Source: Mytilus trossulus
Taxonomy: Eukaryota; Mollusca; Bivalvia; Mytilida; Mytilidae
Reading direction: 5' to 3'
Assembly (NCBI RefSeq): GCF_036588685.1
Contig: NC_086381.1
Coordinates: 68,331,436-68,395,435 of the forward strand
Length of the DNA: 64,000 nucleotides
In this document: piece after piece, positions 1-11,158 of the stretch
How the letters are laid out: each line of letters begins with the position of its first letter
Position numbering within the stretch: position 1 is the stretch's first letter
The notes under the pieces: model-generated
The model's input: only the letters and a program-made list of their open reading frames with translations
Told to the model about the DNA's origin: nothing
Databases searched by the model: none
Program-made: the position numbers and the translations under genes

Positions 1-426
1 TCAGTGATATTGGACTTCATACCAAACTCCAAATTATACACAAGAAACTTTGGTTGGCATTGAAGTAGATTACATCAATTTTGCAATTTGTATATAATAT
101 TTCCATATTAAAGGATATGATGTGAAATGACTGAACATCTAAGATGTCTGTACATTAATTACAAGAAGCTGGCATGTCAATTGAAACATATGGATAGATA
201 CCTATTGATGAAGACTCAAAATTTTCTGTTAAATATTGGTATTTGATTGCTGACCCACATCTTTTTTATTAGTATATAAAATCCATCTATAAATAGCTGA
301 AGGACTGATTATCCAATGGTAAAAAGAAACGAAGAGCAGCTGTCTTGTTTCCATATTACCTCACCTCTCCATGTATTCAATTTGTGGGCTGGATAACAAG
401 CATGTACCTTTATATATGGACTGGAT

Positions 427-697
427 TACAGCACATTTCAGTCAGTATGTAGCTAATGGTAATATCTTTGGTTAGCTTGCTTGTTAGCTGAACCGTGAAG
501 TCATTGTTAGGTAAGTTAAACACCCCTCCTTTAATAGTAGCTTAGTCCTAAAGAAAGAGAGATTTTTTATCAGTTGGGCTAGTCTACTATTAAAGGAGGG
601 CAGTTTACCTAATCTAACAATGACTTCACGGTTCAGCTAACAAGCAAGCTACTGAAAGATATTAACATTAGCTACATACTGACTGAAATGTGCTGTA
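427..697. mobile_element. Palindromic MITE, Tc1/mariner-like (TA target duplication)
   Basis: Two arms of about 115-120 bp are reverse complements. The left begins TA-CAGCACATTTCAGTCAG and the right ends CTGACTGAAATGTGCTG-TA. Inside, both arms share the segments GCTTGCTTGTTAGCTGAACC and CTCCTTTAATAGTAG. Ends starting CAG and flanked by TA fit a non-autonomous Tc1/mariner-type foldback element. It lies in an intron of the OSBP-related gene. A diverged stretch of the same sequence recurs at about 41665-41745. Confidence 0.7.
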
Positions 698-826
698 AAG
701 TAGTTTTAAGTTTTGCAAATTTGAACGTAATCTTTTTCTCCATGTGTGAATTTCATTTTATAGTTTCTTTTTTATTCTAAAGTTCATGACACATTAGTTT
801 GATAATTCATTTTCTTTATACTTTAG

Positions 827-1395
827 TTGGAAGAGAGACAAAGGGAAGGAGAAAGACATAGGAAAGAAACAAGTACTCAGTATCCTACTAAGGTAAGCAA
901 GGAGTGTGGCTTTTGAAATGGTTGCAATTCTGTAGAATATTTTTTATGTAAAAATTGCCTCAAACGCAATCAAAAGCTTATGGGACTCACTTGTTCCAAG
1001 ACTTATCACTACCTTTTTTGATACACAAAAAAATAGTGCATTGATCATAACATTGTATACATTTCCAGAGATTTATCAATGTAAGTTATGCTCAGATATT
1101 CAAGGCACAAAATGATGTTGCACTTGCCAAAAAATTACATACCTTTTACAAGTTGCAGGAATTTAATATCTGTTCTTAAAATAGAATGAACATTGTTAAA
1201 ATTCTTTGAAAAATTTATTTTTTATTTCATTGATATATCTGCAGAAAACAATATTGAACTCGTTAACCTGACCTGAGTTTTGTTCAGTAAATTCAGTATA
1301 CTTGTACGTTTCTATTGCAGTATTTCAAGAAAGATGGTGATGGTTGGACCTACAATAATATTTTACAGAAAGGAGATTATAGAGGAAGCCTCTAG
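827..1395 (+). CDS. Oxysterol-binding-protein-related protein, last two exons (partial)
   Basis: Two exons, 827-892 and 1321-1395, are bounded by a pyrimidine-rich tttag acceptor, an AAG|gtaagc donor and a ttgcag acceptor, and join in phase 0. They encode about 46 residues ending at TAG 1393-1395. The peptide starts LEERQREGERHRKE and continues with TKYFKKDGDGWTYNN. A basic/acidic helix (LExxQR) followed by a P/TKYF-x-GD-x-W-x-Y motif is how members of the OSBP-related (ORP) lipid-transfer family end; from memory the closest are the ORP9/10/11 types. ORPs move sterols or phosphoinositides between membranes at contact sites. The sterol-binding barrel and any PH domain would lie upstream of base 1. 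The intron before exon 827 carries a palindromic MITE (427-697). The family call rests on a short C-terminal motif, so the subfamily is uncertain. Confidence 0.6.
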
Positions 1396-1741
1396 CGCTC
1401 AGAAGAATTAGTGATAACATAATTATACAACGTTTATCATATAGACTGTGATATTGAAAAAAATGTGCTATATCCGTATTAATTTTTATTGGTTATTGTT
1501 TAAAGAACAAGCATTATTTGAATTTTTACAAGTTTAAGATAAGTTTACATATATTTGTTTTTATGTTGAAAGACAATTGAAGGACATGTAACTGTAAGTC
1601 TCATTTAAATATATTTTTAGTGGGAGGAGTGTGGAGCATACTTGTAAAAGGACCTAATATTGTTGCTTTTGTATTAAATAAGATGTCATTCTGTAAAACC
1701 AGAAATCAAAAGTCAGGGTTTCACACAGTTATAAATGTTTC

Positions 1742-1747
1742 AATAAA
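1742..1747 (+). promoter_or_regulatory. Candidate poly(A) signal of the OSBP-related gene
   Basis: AATAAA lies about 350 bp after the stop codon at 1395, in AT-rich sequence that fits a 3' UTR. The open frame at 1620-1826 lies in or across this UTR and is not taken as a gene. A further AATAAA lies at about 2284. Confidence 0.35.
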
Positions 1748-1764
1748 AATTGCTGTTCATGGGA

Positions 1765-2640
1765 GGCTTTTAAAAATGAAATCTAGTATATGTTTATCAC
1801 CTTCTGTTTTCTTGATATTAAAGTAAACTTATTTTCAATTCCTGTTTATCTGCCTCACATTATCTCAAAATCATTGACAATTGAAAAATTTGAATACAAA
1901 TTATATACCATAGTATGTTTGATCATATTATGTAAAAATCCTTTAATATGTTCACCAATACTCTGATTTCTCTGCAATATGATGATTAATTGCTTATTGC
2001 CTATTGACAAAACTTCAGCAGGCTTTATAACCATAAATTGTCTAAACTCTTTTGCATAAATACAGTGGACTCTACTTAATTGCATAACAGTGTTTATATT
2101 TTCATGAGAATTTGAAGTACAAATCATTTGCATTCCTATTGTAAGTTGCATGACCTTAAGAACTGAAGATTTCAGTATAGTTATTGAAATATGATTACAA
2201 GTTTACTGTTCTTAAAAAAGGATTTTTGCAAGTTAACTAATATGTAAAGTAGAAAAAAGGAAAAATGTCAAATGTGTTTATGCAATAAATTTGTTTTTAA
2301 AGCAGTATTATGTTTATTTTTTGTAGCAACATTTAAGGATCAATCATTAGTGTCTTGAATGTGTAGGTTTAAAAAAATTCATTATGGAGAGATGTTTTTT
2401 TTTATGAAAAAAGTGAAGACTGCTAAAGATTTATGGGCAAAAACCTATATATCTATATATTTATATGATCTATGATGTGTCATTTTGTACCTCCAGTTTC
2501 TTAAATAGCTAGAAGTATTTGCTCTAAACATGAAGTATACTTTTATAGAATCTTATATTTATTGAATTTGAAATTTTTAAACTGTTACAACACACTTTTT
2601 AAGCTAGCTTGAAGGCTGATATACATAGATCTTTTCATGT
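1765..2640. other. AT-rich intergenic stretch, nothing recognised
   Basis: No open frame with protein-like composition, no clear inverted repeat and no match to the other repeats in the window. Confidence 0.5.
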
Positions 2641-3990
2641 GCACATTTTTATGTCCCAAGTAGGGGAGTTATGTTTTCAGTCAGTGCATCTGTTTGTTCC
2701 TCCGTTTGTTGGTCTGTCTGTCTGTCTGACCCACTTCACCTTTAAGTTTTTAGTCCATGTAGTTTTTGACGAATTTGGAGTCCAATCATCTTCGAACTTA
2801 GTACACATTTTTTTTCTGAATCTTACTGATGAGTAACAATTATTTTCTTGGCATTCAGTTTTTATACGAATGCAAAATTTGAAAAATTTTCGTCGTATAT
2901 TGCTATCACGTTGGCGTCTGCGTCGCCGTTGTCGATGTCGTCCAAATACTTTTAGTTTTCGCACTCTAACTTGAGTAAAAGTGAATAGAAATCTATGAAA
3001 TTTTAACACAAGGTTTATGACCACAAAAGGAAGGTTGGGATTGATTTTGGGAGTTTTGATCCCAACTTTTTAGGAATTAGGGGCCAAAAAGGGCCCAAAT
3101 AAGCATATTCTTTTTTTCACACAGTAACTTTAGTTTAAGTAAATAGAAATCTATGAAATTTTGACACAAGGTTTATAACCACAAAAGGAAGGTTGGGATT
3201 GATTTTGGGAGTTTTGGTTCAAACAGTTTAGGAATAAGGGGCCAAAAAGTGTCCAAATAAGCATTTTTCTTGGTTTTTAAGTAATTAGAAATCAATTGGA
3301 GTTATCTTTCTTTGTATAGAATAGTAGTTGAATCAACTTTTTTGCACCATAACTTTAGTATAAGTGAATGGAAATCTATGAAATTTAATCAGAAGGTGTA
3401 TCACCACAAAAGGAAGATTGGTATTGATTTTGGGAGTTTTGGTCCTTATAGTTTAGGAATTAGGGGCCAAAAAGGGGTCCCAATAAGCATTTTTTTTTTG
3501 GTTTTTGCACCATAACTTTAGTTTAAGTAAATACAAATCTATGAAATTTAAACTCAAGGTTTATGACCATAAAAGGAAGGTTGGTATTGATTTTGGGAGT
3601 TTTGATCCTAACAGTTTAGGAATGAGGGGCCCAAAGGGTTCAAAATTAAACTTTGTTTGATTTCATCAAAAATTGAATAATTGGGGTTCTTTGATATGTC
3701 GAATCTAACTGTTTATGTAGATTCTTAATTTTTGGTCTCGTTTTCAAATTGGTCTACATTAAGGTCCAAAGGGTCTAAAATTAAACTTTGTTTGATTTTA
3801 ACAAAAATTGAATTCTTGTGGTTCTTTGATTTGCTGAATCCAAACATGTACTTAGATTTTTGATTATGGTCCCAGTTTTCAAGTTGGTCCAACTCAGGAT
3901 CTTATCTTTACCATTCAGTGATAACAAGCACATTTTTACATTTTAATATTTTATGATGTATTTAAATGAGTAATTATTGTTGCAAACTCC
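2641..3990 (+). repeat. Dispersed repeat with four degenerate internal tandem units
   Basis: A block of roughly 160-220 bp recurs at about 2960, 3120, 3350 and 3510. Each copy contains AACTTTAGTTTAAGTAAAT, AATCTATGAAATTT, a GGAAGGTTGGGATTGATTTT segment and a GGGGCCAAAAAG segment. It is preceded by a CTGTCTGTCTGTCTGAC microsatellite. The sequence is non-coding and the units have drifted apart, which suggests an old dispersed mussel repeat rather than a recent satellite. Confidence 0.65.
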
Positions 3991-4489
3991 ATTAAAAATT
4001 TGAATTGAGATCAGTTTTGGAATAAAGGATAGGGGGATGTGAAAAAAAATTAAGGGGGGGGGGTTCAATTTTCTCATTTGAAATTTCATAAATAAAAAGA
4101 AATTTCTACAAAAAAAAATTTGAGAGGATTAATATTCAACAGCATAGTGAATTGCTCTAAGGCAAAACAAAAATTTTAAGTTCATTAGACCACATTCATT
4201 CTGTGTCAGAAACCTATGCTGTGTCAACTATTTTAAAATCGCAATCCAAATTTATAGCTGTATCCAGCTTGAATGTTGTGTCCATACTTGCCCCAACCAT
4301 TCAGGGTTCAACCTCTGCGGTTGTATAAAGCTGCGCCCTGCGGAGCATCTGGTAACTCATTTAAACTGTCAACAGCAGTCAGGGGCAAGATACATGGTTC
4401 TGTAACACCCTTTTCAAAAATGTAATCAATGATAATGATGAATTGAAGGACAGGTAACTTTCAGCCAGTTTTTTTCTTAGGACCTCAAA

Positions 4490-4895
4490 AATATTTTAGG
4501 TTCGTGTGTGCTTTGATGTTGTCGTTTGCATCTAAATACACATTTGGTTTCCAGACAATAACCTTAGTAAATGTAAATGGATCTCTGTAAAATTTTATAA
4601 GAATGTTCAATTCCACAAAGAGAAGGTTATGATTGATTCTGGGGATTATGGTACCAACGTTATAGGAATTAGAGACCAAAAACAAGCATTTTTGTAATTT
4701 TCTGACAATAATTGTATATGGATCTCCCTGAAATTGTACCACAAGGTTCCATATCACAAAGGAACGGCTGGGAATAATTGCTCCGAACATGCAGGAATAA
4801 GGGAACAAAAAACAAGTATATGCATCTTTCTAAAATTGTTCTACAAGGTTCCATACCACAAAGACTAGGTTGGGATTGAGTTTGGGGGTAGTTCA
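4490..4895 (+). repeat. Diverged relative of the 2.6-4.0 kb tandem-unit repeat
   Basis: The same word order returns (ATGGATCTC, AAGGTTCCATA, CACAAAG, GGTTGGGATTGA, GGAATTAG-GACCAAAAA) in at least two units, but with lower similarity than the units at 2960-3640. Short minus-strand frames here are by-products of the repeat. Confidence 0.45.
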
Positions 4896-5984
4896 AGTCA
4901 AGAAAAAGAGGACACAGGATTGTTCTCTGTATGAAGGAAACCGAAATACTTGATTTGATCAATACTAGGCACAGACAAGTTAACATATCTGGCCATGATA
5001 TCAGTTTAATAGGATTGCAAGCCAATTTATACCTACTACTATTTTAAAATGTCCATGGGTGCTTTACGTGCAAGACCTACAAAAAACTTTAAAGCCTTAA
5101 AGAGCCTTCAAATATATGTGTATGTTGTATATTTGCTTCTGCATACTTTTACAATGCTATACCAATGGTAAAATATGGGTTTTTTGTTTTAAACTGTGGA
5201 CAAAATTGCTATTTCATAATTTCCAAAATGGAAGCATCCATGGATGAAATCTCCCGCAAACATTGACAGTTTGCATATATACCAATTAATAGTTTTGTCC
5301 ATACCTCTAAATTTTTCAAAGCTGGAAGAGAAGGAAGTAATTTCCACATTTATATAAAAAAAATCAATCTCCATGTTTCTTATTAGCAATCTTCAAATAC
5401 ACTGTGATATCTATGCATTTCATGCTTTCTCAGTTTACAAATTGTGTTTCAACTTCTAAATTTTCTCTAATTCCTATGCTTTCTTTTCGTTGTTAGATTC
5501 GGTTTTCAAGACGTTTGGTCAATAAGAGCCAACAGATGTTGAATTAGTACAAACTAATAACTTTAAAAACATTTACAACTATATTTTAGCATGACGATCG
5601 TTGTCACTAGAGTTGAAAGCGCTTATCCATCCGGGACACATGTATTTTAACTTGATGAGTTGGCTCGATTGCTTATTCACAAGATTTGCAGGTTGTATAA
5701 GTAGAATGACTGTCCTTCTTTCTTTAAGTAATGGTCTTTCCTGTTGTTTTCTTCCAATACCAGTATTTTTGATAATATTCAACGAGTCAACACAATTATG
5801 GCAAACATGAAAGCAAATTTTGCGATTTTGAAATTTGAAGTTTCTTAAAATTGGAGGAGTTGACCAAATAATTCAGGTTTAACATCAGTCTGACCAAAGA
5901 CATCCTTTACTTTCTATTTGCGTATGGACAAACACAAGGGGATAATAGACGATGGATTTATTGAGAGTTCGGTACGATTCTGGT
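4896..5984. other. Stretch without recognised features
   Basis: Intergenic, AT-rich. Short frames on both strands around 5580-5810 overlap each other and show no family motif. No repeat copy was recognised. Confidence 0.4.
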
Positions 5985-6125
5985 ACTGAAATATGCTCTT
6001 CAACTTCATACTTCATTTGGTTTTTACAATTTTATCGAGCGTCACTGATGAGTTTTTTGTAGACGAAACGTGCGTCTGGCGTATACAACTTTCATCCTGG
6101 CATCATGGCTGTGCTTAGTTTATTG
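5985..6125 (+). mobile_element. Single diverged retrozyme monomer fragment
   Basis: The order ATGCTCTTCAACTT, a T-rich spacer, the hammerhead motif, then CATCCTGG matches about 140 bp of the 355-bp unit of the 48.2-54.3 kb array. The remainder of the unit is missing or too diverged to see. Confidence 0.7.
6039..6082 (+). ncRNA. Type I hammerhead ribozyme (dispersed copy)
   Basis: The CUGAUGA core (6045-6051) and GAAA (6065-6068) flank a short stem II closed by GUU/GAC. A minimal stem III (ACG..CGU region) leads to the GUC cleavage triplet (6074-6076). Stem I is GCGUCA (6039-6044) with UGGCGU (6077-6082). All core positions are intact, so self-cleavage after 6076 is possible in a plus-strand transcript. 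Confidence 0.75.
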
Positions 6126-7037
6126 TTCAATCAATAAAGCATAACAAATTCAAATCTAGGCAACTACAAAATAGTTTTCAAACAGTTTGGTTGTTAAAAA
6201 GTAGAAAACAAAATTTATGCGCAAATCAAATGACGCACGATACGGGGCTGCCATCCGTTTTTTTGCAGGAAACAAATAAAGTGTTATTACTCTTCTCAAA
6301 ATACATACCTTTAGGTTTCATTTTAAACTGTTTTAAACATGTATGTATACCAAACACGTAACACCAACAATTTATGGTATTGTGGTACAAATAAAATGAA
6401 TTATTATACCTCAGTATGTTTTTTCTATATAAAAAGTAATGAAATAGTTGTGCTATTTAATTCCACAGAACCATTTGCCAGTCAATAGTTTCAAAGACTA
6501 TTGCACTGGTTAATAGTTCTATAATCATCTTTCCCGTACTTTTTCATGCTTATTTTTCATTGGACGATAATGTGCTGCTTGGTTACGTATGATTTGCAAC
6601 GTCAAACTCACCTTTATATTGTAAACGGTGGAATCTGTTTGTGTTGATTGTAATTTCACTTACAAGAAGCAATGATAAAAGGGGAAAGAAAATCTTCAAT
6701 GAAATGTTTTTAAAAGATCTAAAATAAAGTACCTTATTCATAATATGGGTTCGCTCTCCGTATATTAAAAGTGAATAAAATTTGCGTTTTTCGTAATTGA
6801 GCTAGAATTTATTATAAGCACGGATAGTTTAACACAAGTATTTCTAGTTTTGATTGAAATCAATGAAATATTTATAAATGCAAAACGAATTATAAAAAAA
6901 AGTATAGTTCATCATGCGCATGTATAAAAGTTATGTGACATTTTTCTTTTCTTTCAGCTGATATATTTACACTTTTAAAAAAATAGTTATTTGGTAAATA
7001 AAAACACTAAATGGCAGTTTTTTCAGTAAAATAAAAC
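6126..7037. other. Intergenic stretch without recognised features
   Basis: AT-rich sequence. A loose short inverted repeat around 6478-6520 (AGTCAATAGTTTCAAAGACT region) is the only structure seen. Confidence 0.4.
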
Positions 7038-7177
7038 ACCTTATGACTGGTTGTACGGGTAATAGCAAGTTCGCTGTGCCTTCGCATACCAACTATTGCT
7101 CTCGGCTTTGCCTCGAGCAATAGTTGGTATCTCAGGGACAACAAACTTGCTATTACCCTCACACCCAGTCAATAGGT
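7038..7177. repeat. 140-bp palindromic hairpin repeat
   Basis: The two halves are near-perfect reverse complements. GACTGG, GGGTAATAGCAAGTT and ATACCAACTATTGCTC are mirrored by GAGCAATAGTTGGTAT, AACTTGCTATTACCC and CCAGTC, around a centre near 7108. It sits 150 bp downstream of the B-box gene at 7325-9004. It is probably a foldback MITE; no clear target duplication was seen. Confidence 0.7.
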
Positions 7178-7324
7178 ATATAATATAACAAATTTCAATT
7201 AAACCAAATGTAAGTCAATGAATTTAATAACGGCAATTGTTAAATGAACATAAGGGTACACAGTTCATATATCGCAGTAATGTTTGTGTGTAGTACAAAA
7301 ATAGTTTGAATTCAAATATGCAAC

Positions 7325-9004
7325 TTAAATGACACGATACAGAGCTGCCATACCGTTTCTGCAGGTAACAAGTAAAGTATTATTACTTTTCTCAAAGTAC
7401 ACACCTTCAGGACTATTTATCATATCACTATTTGAAAAAAGTAGATTTTCTCTTTTACCGTCGGCAGATATGAATTTAATTGAATTGGACCAGAAGTTTG
7501 CAGCAAAGCTATTTCCAAACTGATCGACTGAAACACCAGAATCAGCAAACGATGATCGCCATATCTGTGATCCACTAAAATCACAGCATGTAATGAATCG
7601 ATTTTGAAAATCCTCATAAAGAGTATACACAAAATTGTCATTGGCCATGGCTAAGTAACCATATTCTGCAGAAATGTCAACCTTGATTTTCCTGACAAAA
7701 TTTCCATCTAAATTATACGCATGGATTCCTTTGTTTAATACAAGGACGTAAAGTTTGGAATTGTAGAAAGCTAAGCCGTGACATGAACCACCGATATCAA
7801 TTTTCTTCGGCACAACTCCCTCATCAATGTTAACAATGTTGATTGATTCAGAATCTCGACATGATACTGCCACAGTATTATTAGTAATAACTGCTAAATC
7901 GTAAGGATAGAGTCCGACATCAATACTTGTAGAAAGCTGTCCATCCTTTCTGTGCACTGATACTTGATGTTTTTCACAGAGAGCAAAAACCATTCTGCCG
8001 CCAGGAACAATAACGCATCCTGCATAAACACCTTCTTTCAACTGAATCGTCTGTTCTAGTTTCAGTTGTATCTTATCTATATCCCGGATTGCTGTTGTTG
8101 GTACAACTATCTGTGCTCTCTTCTGCTCCCATGCTCCTATCTTAATCCCACACGGACACTTACAAATTTGTATTTCACCATAAGAGTTCAATTTTGCAAA
8201 CAGTTGCTCTAACTGTGGATTTATTTGTAGATTAAGGGAACACCCTTGTGCAGCATCTTGCCGACAAATATTCGAAACCAAATTTTCTTCTTCACATAAT
8301 TTTTTGTTAAGATCTTTTGTAACTAAGAAGACCTGAACATCCGATAAACCTTCTTTTACTTGTTTTATTGTTTTCCTGGACTGATCAAGGTTTTTTTCCT
8401 TATCTTTTATTTTTGACACCAACTGGTCAAGTTCTGACAAATTTTGACTGACTTTAGTATCTAAAGCTTTCAATATGCTTGCCTCCATCTCATCTAATCG
8501 TTTAGCTAACCTTTCCTTTAAAGCTCTGATTTTTATAGAGATTGTTTTCTTGTCGTCTTTAATTGTATCGATGTTCTGTTGTCTGTTATTTCGAAGCTTT
8601 TCAAGAGTTTTTCCAATCTCTTCAAAACCTCTTTCGATGTCTATTATGTTGGCAGAATTCTTAGCATGACGGGCTAGTTCGTCAATTGGTTTGAGTCCAG
8701 TGCACTGTCGATGACTTTCCGGTATGCACAATCCGCAGGCAGTCCCATCATGATCAAGGCAGTAAAATCCTATCGTCTGGTCATGTTTCTCGCACACCTG
8801 CTTGATGCAGGAAGAAAATTTTTCAAGACTTTCATACTGATTGATTGGTATTGTCTCGTGTTTTCGGCTCGCCTTGTTAACTTTATGATGACCCAAGCAT
8901 GTGCTACATAAGCCCTCGTCACAGGTAGTACACCACACAATGGCAGCTTCTGTTATTTGTTGTACGTCACACGAACCACATGTTTTTCCACTTGACAAAG
9001 CCAT
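7325..9004 (-). CDS. B-box/coiled-coil/propeller protein, RING-less TRIM-like, copy 1 (559 aa)
   Basis: An intronless CDS. I start at Met 9004 rather than the in-frame ATG at 9046, because a splice acceptor (T-run then cag) ends one base before it. The longer start would read intron. Two zinc-binding B-boxes are visible: C9, C12, C25, C28, C33, C36 and H49, then C71, H74, C82, H85, C90, C93, H98 and C101. A charged coiled coil covers about 115-235. From about 320 to the end there are repeated short beta-strand blocks (GRMVFAL, YPYDLAVI, CHGLAFYNSKLYVLV, SPEGVYFEKSNNTLLV), as in NHL-type six-bladed propellers of TRIM2/3/71- or TRIM45-like proteins. No RING finger precedes the B-boxes, so ubiquitin-ligase activity is not supported; a scaffold or receptor-like role is an inference. 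Such proteins are strongly expanded in bivalves. The paralogue at 14516-16213 has the same architecture and orientation. A possible poly(A) signal (ATTAAA on this strand) is at 7223-7228. Confidence 0.88.
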   Translation of the reverse strand: MALSSGKTCGSCDVQQITEAAIVWCTTCDEGLCSTCLGHHKVNKASRKHETIPINQYESLEKFSSCIKQVCEKHDQTIGFYCLDHDGTACGLCIPESHRQCTGLKPIDELARHAKNSANIIDIERGFEEIGKTLEKLRNNRQQNIDTIKDDKKTISIKIRALKERLAKRLDEMEASILKALDTKVSQNLSELDQLVSKIKDKEKNLDQSRKTIKQVKEGLSDVQVFLVTKDLNKKLCEEENLVSNICRQDAAQGCSLNLQINPQLEQLFAKLNSYGEIQICKCPCGIKIGAWEQKRAQIVVPTTAIRDIDKIQLKLEQTIQLKEGVYAGCVIVPGGRMVFALCEKHQVSVHRKDGQLSTSIDVGLYPYDLAVITNNTVAVSCRDSESINIVNIDEGVVPKKIDIGGSCHGLAFYNSKLYVLVLNKGIHAYNLDGNFVRKIKVDISAEYGYLAMANDNFVYTLYEDFQNRFITCCDFSGSQIWRSSFADSGVSVDQFGNSFAANFWSNSIKFISADGKRENLLFSNSDMINSPEGVYFEKSNNTLLVTCRNGMAALYRVI

Positions 9005-9109
9005 CCTGAAAAAAAGATTTATTGATGTGTCAATTTTGTCATTCATTCATAGATTTAACATTGTTTCAGTTTAAACATATTTTTTTTTATAGTGAATTGG
9101 GAAACAAGT

Positions 9110-9407
9110 TATTGTAACTTTTATTAATCCCTTTCAACTTTGCGGGTGCGAGTGCTGCGTTGTAGCGGCATTAACCTACTCTGTTTCGAAATATACAAGG
9201 ATGTATTTTACGTGCAAGCGATATGGCTCTCATAACGCGGGTCAACCATTTATCGTCCCCTTCCGATGGACTAGCATCGTTTCTTAAGACCATACTCTCA
9301 AATGTTGCCAAGGGAGAGCCGAAGTTCCAGTCGCTGAATGGCGATCGAACCAGGAACCTGTGTGTTAGAAGTTCAATGCCTTAACCGCTACACCACAGCT
9401 CTCTTTA
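9110..9407 (-). mobile_element. tRNA-derived SINE (about 300 bp)
   Basis: Read on the minus strand, the head contains an RNA polymerase III A box TGGTGTAGCGG (9385-9395) matching TRGYNNARNNG. A B box GGTTCGATCGCC (9341-9352) lies about 45 bases further on. A tRNA-unrelated body follows (blocks around 9200-9320), with a tail ending in GGGATTAATAAAAGTT. This is the layout of a tRNA-headed SINE. It lies in the inferred 5' UTR intron of B-box copy 1. Confidence 0.7.
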
Positions 9408-9744
9408 CATTGATGATTATAATTGTGAAAATAGTTGTTCGGCACTGATTTGAAAATAATCCCTGATTACCCGACCCATAACAAACTCGGACTACCAGAA
9501 GTATATTAGTTTTATAAACAATGATATTAACTTTTTAAAATTTATTGAAAATAAGATTTGGTTTACAGAATAGATAATAATTAACCAAGAGACAACAATA
9601 CTAACGAAGGGCAAAAACAGCCGACGGTCAACAATTGATCCTCAACACAGTTAGAATATCACACACCCGAAGGCGTGCTTCAGCCAAAATGTTACTAATT
9701 CAGTAAAAATAAACGTCTTACTTAACTCCAAAAAATATAAATGA

Positions 9745-10083
9745 ACTAGAATTTTAAAACAATCATAGGTCAGAGGCTACTGACTTGGGAAAGGTGCACA
9801 TATGGGACTGGTTTTAAACATGTGTTGTGAGATTTCAACCCTCCCTTATACCTCTAGCTAATATAGAATTAACAAACACACATGCAGCAACACGCACAGT
9901 AAAAATCAGTTTAAAAGAATTCCGATGCCGATGTCCGAATAGGTAACAAAAATAACTCAGAGAAATGACAATGATACAAACATTAACAAAGGACTACTAG
10001 TAGTTACTGACATGCAAGCTCCAGACATCAATTATAGAAAGATTTTGTCTTCTCATATTAAATTATTGCATTCATTAACCTTT
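9745..10083 (-). mobile_element. Diverged copy of the retroelement 3' tail
   Basis: The reverse complement shares a series of blocks, in the same order, with the 3' tail of the reverse-transcriptase element at 60841-61100 (+). Shared blocks include AATCTTTC, GGAGCT, ACTACTAG, GAGGTATA and GGGAGGGTTGA. It carries no coding sequence; it is a 5'-truncated insertion. Confidence 0.6.
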
Positions 10084-10106
10084 CCCCCCCCCCCCCCCCC
10101 CCCCCC
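10084..10106 (+). repeat. Homopolymer of 23 cytosines
   Basis: An uninterrupted C run in otherwise AT-rich sequence, directly beside the end of the retroelement tail copy. The length is likely to vary between individuals and assemblies. Confidence 0.95.
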
Positions 10107-10224
10107 AAATTCCCAAACATCTATATAGAATGTCGAAACGAGAAGAATATCAAATGTAAGGTAAGTATCCTTAATTGTGTTGATTCATAGAACAATACTA
10201 GTATGGTGTTTAAACTTTATATTT

Positions 10225-10345
10225 GAATATAAACCTTTATTCAATATGAATAGTTATCAAAGGTACCAGGATTATAATTTAGTATGCCAGGCGCGCGTTT
10301 CATCTACATAGAACTCATCAGTGACACTCAGATAAAAAATTGTTG
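10225..10345 (-). mobile_element. Single retrozyme monomer fragment with decayed hammerhead
   Basis: On the minus strand the order is hammerhead motif, then CTAAATTATAATCCTGGTACC, then TTGATAACTATT, as in the array unit. It is about 120 bp long and diverged. Confidence 0.65.
10282..10327 (-). ncRNA. Hammerhead ribozyme relic, cleavage site mutated
   Basis: CUGAUGA (10315-10321) and GAAA (10298-10301) are intact. The GUC cleavage triplet reads GCC (10290-10292), and stem II is weakened to GUU/GAU. Loss of the U that pairs with the last A of GAAA should abolish cleavage. Confidence 0.6.
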
Positions 10346-10760
10346 TAAAGCCACAATAATTTAACAATATATTATGGTTCCGTAAGTCCGATTTTGTTAC
10401 ATTTCGAGTTTGTTATAATTCGGTCATGTATAGGCCGTTTTGTGTTTTGTCGACTTATCAAACAGCGATTTAAAACTATTCATAGACACCGATTGGAATT
10501 TCACAACAGTCTAGTTAACGATTACTTACAGACGGACATGCAGACAGTTGCTCTGCGTGTGTAGGTCCCCACCCCGTGGTAATGAAGATATTGTTATCTG
10601 AATGTTTCACAACTCAAAAATTGAAAATTTCCAAAAAGACAAATCAGAACATGTTCAAGCATTAAAAATCATAAGAAAAATTAACTACAGGTTCCACAGA
10701 GATGTATGGGTATACAATTGATACAATGCAACAACACCAATTTCGATTGCGTAGCATGTG
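10346..10760. other. Stretch without recognised features
   Basis: AT-rich intronic or intergenic sequence with no open frame and no repeat recognised. Confidence 0.4.
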
Positions 10761-11158
10761 TAGTTTAAGGAAGCTGGCTTGTCATGTTTTAGATTTTTTG
10801 TAAGAATCCTCTGGTTTTATCCATTTGAATGCCTAGGAAAATTTTGCCCGGTGACCCCCATTTTTCTTTTTGTCAATCTTTTACATGTATAATTATAAGC
10901 CATCTGTAAAAGTCTTGTAAAATTTTGATTACTTTTTAACAGTTTTTGAGAACTTCAACTTATCAATGATAAAGCTATGAAAAGTCATGAGAGAATATTT
11001 TCCCGCCAAAATTTTAATGGCTAATATCTCGAATACAAGCACGGCGACCTATATATTTTGTTTTGCTCTTTGGATTCTTTTATTAATCCTCTTTCTATAT
11101 AAACTATTTTTTGAAATGTTAATTTCTTTGAAACTGAGAAGCGAACTACCTTAAACTA
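10761..11158. mobile_element. MITE of about 400 bp with imperfect terminal inverted repeats
   Basis: The left end TAGTTTAAGGAAGCTGGC mirrors the right end GCGAACTACCTTAAACTA (15 of 18 bases pair). There is no coding content. It lies within the inferred 5' UTR intron of B-box copy 1. Target duplication not resolved. Confidence 0.5.

Noticed and set aside
2609..3024. Overlapping plus and minus frames as genes
   Set aside because: Both lie in the dispersed tandem-unit repeat and carry microsatellite-encoded residues.
9341..9395. Functional tRNA gene on the minus strand
   Set aside because: Followed by a SINE body rather than an acceptor stem; treated as a SINE head.
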